From the NCBI RefSeq assembly GCF_035013165.1, contig NZ_JAYGJQ010000002.1, forward strand, positions 496,001 through 560,000: a stretch of DNA of 64,000 bases. The letters are read 5' to 3'. A program made the position numbers and the translations under genes. The stretch comes from Bacteriovorax sp. PP10. Lineage in GTDB: Bacteria; Bdellovibrionota; Bacteriovoracia; Bacteriovoracales; Bacteriovoracaceae. Shown piece by piece: positions 62,035-64,000 of the stretch (positions are counted from its first letter, which is position 1; every line of letters begins with the position of its first letter). Below the pieces are notes generated by a model, which worked only from the letters and a program-made list of their open reading frames with translations, searched no databases and was not told the origin of the DNA.

Positions 62035-62187
62035 CAGTCCCCAGTGTATTTATAAGAATCGAAATTATAGCTGGATTTTGTTTAAATATGCTAATAAATA
62101 AATGGGTGTTTTGCCTCAGAGCATGGATTTTTGGCCTGTCTTAAGAATAGAAAATATGCAATTACAGTGGCTTGAGCAAGGCTTCTA

Positions 62188-62236
62188 TGTTGCATTCTCC
62201 TATAAGGCAGAGGTGTGTCTATCATGGGATGCAACA
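62188..62236 (+). promoter_or_regulatory. Inverted repeat in the long leader of the ZIP transporter gene
   Basis: TGTTGCAT (62188-62195) and ATGCAACA (62229-62236) are perfect 8-bp arms with a 33-base loop that contains a CCT/AGG mini-hairpin. A weak -24/-12 pattern (GG at 62169-62170, GC at 62181-62182) lies just before. The 295 bases from 62035 to 62329 hold no gene, and this is the only structure seen. Confidence 0.35.
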
Positions 62237-62329
62237 CACTCATTGCTTTTAACTATCAGATGATCATTCCAATTGATTTTATCGAAATGGAGTTTAGTGC
62301 GATAGTAGAGTAGTGAAGCTGGAGGTTTG

Positions 62330-63094
62330 ATGGAAGGAATATTGCTTGGATTAATTGGTGGGGGAGTTTCAGGTCTAGCGACAACGTTAGGTGCAGTTCC
62401 CGTTCTTATGAATGCCAATTCAAAACTAGGTAAATTCTTAAACAGGATCAACATGGACTTCGTCATCGGATTGATGCTATCCGCGGCGGCGTTCTCACTT
62501 ATATGGCCGGCGTATGAGAAAGTCTATTCTGCGAGTGCTATCGAAGAGAGACATTATCAATTCTTACTTATAAGTGCTGCTCTCGTGGGCGGGATCGCGT
62601 TTATTAAATCGGCCGGAAAACTTCTTGAACACATAATGCGAAATAATGAGAACGTGAAAAAAAATAAAAAAGCACTTCTCTTCGTCATTGCTATGATGGT
62701 CCACAACTTTCCTGAAGGGCTTGCCTCAGGTGCGACGATGACTCTTCCAGGTACAGAAGGCTATTCGCTTTTAGGAGCGATTGCGATTCAAAATTTACCT
62801 GAAGGATTCACTACTGCTCTGAGCTTTATTACTCTCGGAGTAAATCCGATGATGGCCTTCTTAGGAACTGTTGTAACGGGTCTCGTAGAATTAGGCGGCG
62901 GTCTTATTGGTGGATACATGAGTGCCAAAATTGATGGCGTGCTTCCACTGCTTATGGCCTTTGCTGGTGGTGCGATGATGAGCGTTGTACTAGGTGAGCT
63001 GGCAGAAAAACTAAAAGGCGAAAGTTACGGCTTTTTAGTTAGACCAAGCTTTTTAAGCGGAGTAGCTTTAGTCATAATATTTAATAATCTATAG
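62330..63094 (+). CDS. ZIP-family divalent metal transporter
   Basis: 254 aa with about eight membrane segments. The two metal-binding helices carry [10 protein letters not shown] and [11 protein letters not shown], the ZIP signatures. It probably takes up zinc, iron or manganese. GGAGG at 62321-62325 serves ATG 62330 better than TTG 62327. The Dps gene follows closely and fits metal handling. Confidence 0.85.
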   Translation: MEGILLGLIGGGVSGLATTLGAVPVLMNANSKLGKFLNRINMDFVIGLMLSAAAFSLIWPAYEKVYSASAIEERHYQFLLISAALVGGIAFIKSAGKLLEHIMRNNENVKKNKKALLFVIAMMVHNFPEGLASGATMTLPGTEGYSLLGAIAIQNLPEGFTTALSFITLGVNPMMAFLGTVVTGLVELGGGLIGGYMSAKIDGVLPLLMAFAGGAMMSVVLGELAEKLKGESYGFLVRPSFLSGVALVIIFNNL

Positions 63095-63123
63095 TTTCTA
63101 ACCAACTATTAATGGGAGTTAAT

Positions 63124-63600
63124 ATGAAATCAAAAATCGACATTGGAATTGATGAAAAAAACAGAGAAGAAATCGCAAAAGGTTTATCACACCTTCTAGC
63201 TGACACTTACACTCTTTACTTAAAAACACACAACTATCACTGGAACGTAACAGGGCCAATGTTTCCAACATTACACGTAATGTTCGAAGGACAATACAAC
63301 GAACTAGCTCTTGCAGTTGACTTAATTGCAGAACGTATCAGAGCTCTTGGTGTAAAAGCTCCAGCTACATACGGTGAGTTCATGAAATTATCTTCTGTAA
63401 AAGAAACAACAGGTGATTTAACTGCACAACAAATGATTGCTGAACTTGTTTCAGGACAAGAGTCAGTTGTGAGAACAGCTAGATCAATTTTCCAGATCGT
63501 TGATGAATGTCATGATGAGCCGACTGCGGATCTTCTTACTCAAAGAATGCAATCGCATGAGAAAACTGCTTGGATGCTTCGTTCGATGTTAGAAGGGTAG
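63124..63600 (+). CDS. dps: Dps-family ferritin-like DNA-protecting protein
   Basis: 158 aa. The conserved Dps segment [20 protein letters not shown] and the following [19 protein letters not shown] hold the intersubunit ferroxidase His, Asp and Glu residues. It oxidises Fe(II), stores iron and protects DNA from peroxide. The frame is open from ATG 63112, but GGGAG directly upstream makes ATG 63124 the start. It lies 29 bases behind the ZIP transporter and is likely cotranscribed with it. Confidence 0.92.
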   Translation: MKSKIDIGIDEKNREEIAKGLSHLLADTYTLYLKTHNYHWNVTGPMFPTLHVMFEGQYNELALAVDLIAERIRALGVKAPATYGEFMKLSSVKETTGDLTAQQMIAELVSGQESVVRTARSIFQIVDECHDEPTADLLTQRMQSHEKTAWMLRSMLEG

Positions 63601-63623
63601 TTTTAATAATTACAATTTAAAAT

Positions 63624-63656
63624 AAAAAGGCCTCCGTTGATCGGGGGCCTTTTTTA
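63624..63656 (+). terminator. Intrinsic terminator after dps
   Basis: A-run, GGCCTCCG (63629-63636), then CGGGGGCC (63642-63649, one G-T pair) and a T-run. Confidence 0.85.
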
Positions 63657-63767
63657 TTTTTAGACGAGATCTATAAAACCTAGGTACTTGATATATTGAA
63701 ACTTAAGGGGGAAGTGGCATTTTTTTGCCTTCTACAGAGAACCCGAGTTTCGTTATAAACTTGTTTA

Positions 63768-64000
63768 ATGAAAAAACTTATATTGATTAGCTTACTTACC
63801 CTTGTTTCTTGCTCAAACTTTACCCGTACACCGGCCTCACCTCCGGAAATCCTCACATCAGAAGACGTTCAAGTAAATGAAGTACTCGCCTCTGAAGTTG
63901 CAGAGTTTCAGGTGATGGTGGAAGAGGCACTTGTATGGCGTGCGAAGGCCATGGAGTTTGCAGAAAAGAATGCAAAGAAATTAAAACGCGAAAGACTGAC
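63768..64000 (+). CDS. Lipoprotein, 5' part, truncated by window edge
   Basis: ATG 63768 opens a frame that runs off the window without a stop (77 codons seen). Lipoprotein signal MKKLILISLLTLVSC with C15 lipidated, then a Pro/Ser-rich start and a charged helical part (VNEVLASEVAEFQVMVEEA). No ribosome-binding site is clear. The function is unknown. Confidence 0.6.
   Translation, partial: MKKLILISLLTLVSCSNFTRTPASPPEILTSEDVQVNEVLASEVAEFQVMVEEALVWRAKAMEFAEKNAKKLKRERL

Noticed and set aside
63715-63729. TGGCATTTTTTTGCC upstream of the last lipoprotein as a sigma-54 promoter
   Set aside because: Only nine bases separate GG and GC, and GGCA/TGCC form a small hairpin; the spacing rule of ten is not met.
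1-64000. tRNA, rRNA, CRISPR, prophage or insertion sequence
   Set aside because: None of the intergenic stretches contains a tRNA-like cloverleaf, regularly spaced direct repeats, phage genes or terminal inverted repeats around a transposase; the RAYT gene has no element ends.

Overview
The window is an ordinary, densely coded stretch of an AT-rich bacterial chromosome. It looks like a member of the Bdellovibrionota, most probably the Bacteriovoracales (Bacteriovorax/Peredibacter-like predators). The reasons are the very high share of secreted proteins and lipoproteins of unknown family, several secreted proteases, a hybrid kinase, a RAYT-type gene, and the mix of housekeeping genes. This assignment is inference from style and content. 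I see no rRNA, tRNA, CRISPR array, prophage or insertion sequence. No stretch longer than 300 bases lacks a gene.

Layout. 1-8300: end of an FAD-linked oxidase, rsgA, a PilZ-like protein, an NAD(P)/FAD-binding protein, a lipoprotein, a cyclophilin, an outer-membrane porin-like protein, recJ and a small zinc-ribbon protein. 8500-31000 is the accessory, surface-directed part: a Gln/Met-rich secreted protein, three tandem papain-like (C1A) protease lipoproteins, a pair of related lipoproteins, isocitrate dehydrogenase, a pseudo-receiver coupled to a 1178-residue secreted protein with about twelve Cys-pair repeats, two poly-Gly lipoprotein paralogues, a possible clan CD-type secreted peptidase, a 1032-residue secreted protein and a subtilase. 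31000-36000: a ribosomal/replication cluster with a single-polypeptide fusion of ribosomal proteins bS6 and bS18, a DUF2232-like membrane protein, an extended bL9, dnaB and pabB. 36000-50800: mixed metabolic and regulatory genes (RluA-type pseudouridine synthase, WYL protein, patatin, septation-type membrane protein, AlkB, DAHP synthase/chorismate mutase, O-methyltransferase, RAYT, LysR, Kup, prolyl iminopeptidase). 50880-64000: a family B DNA polymerase, YihY, YggT, an FtsB-like protein with a long Gln-rich N-terminus, DUF192, aspS, a four-PAS hybrid histidine kinase, a ZIP transporter, Dps and the start of another lipoprotein.

Regulation visible in the sequence. At least three intergenic regions carry -24/-12 (sigma-54) type promoters with the correct GG-N10-GC spacing. 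All three precede genes for secreted proteins or lipoproteins. A TGTCTAAA/TTTAGACA inverted repeat or half-site lies about 75-150 bp upstream of four such genes, and two of these also have a sigma-54 promoter. The bS6-bS18 gene has a leader in which a CCCCTGG segment can pair with the Shine-Dalgarno sequence. Strong intrinsic terminators separate many of the units.

The best candidates for something undescribed are the bS6-bS18 fusion with its leader, the putative sigma-54/inverted-repeat regulon of secreted proteins, the tandem lipoprotein C1A proteases, and the Cys-hairpin repeat protein coupled to a degenerate receiver.
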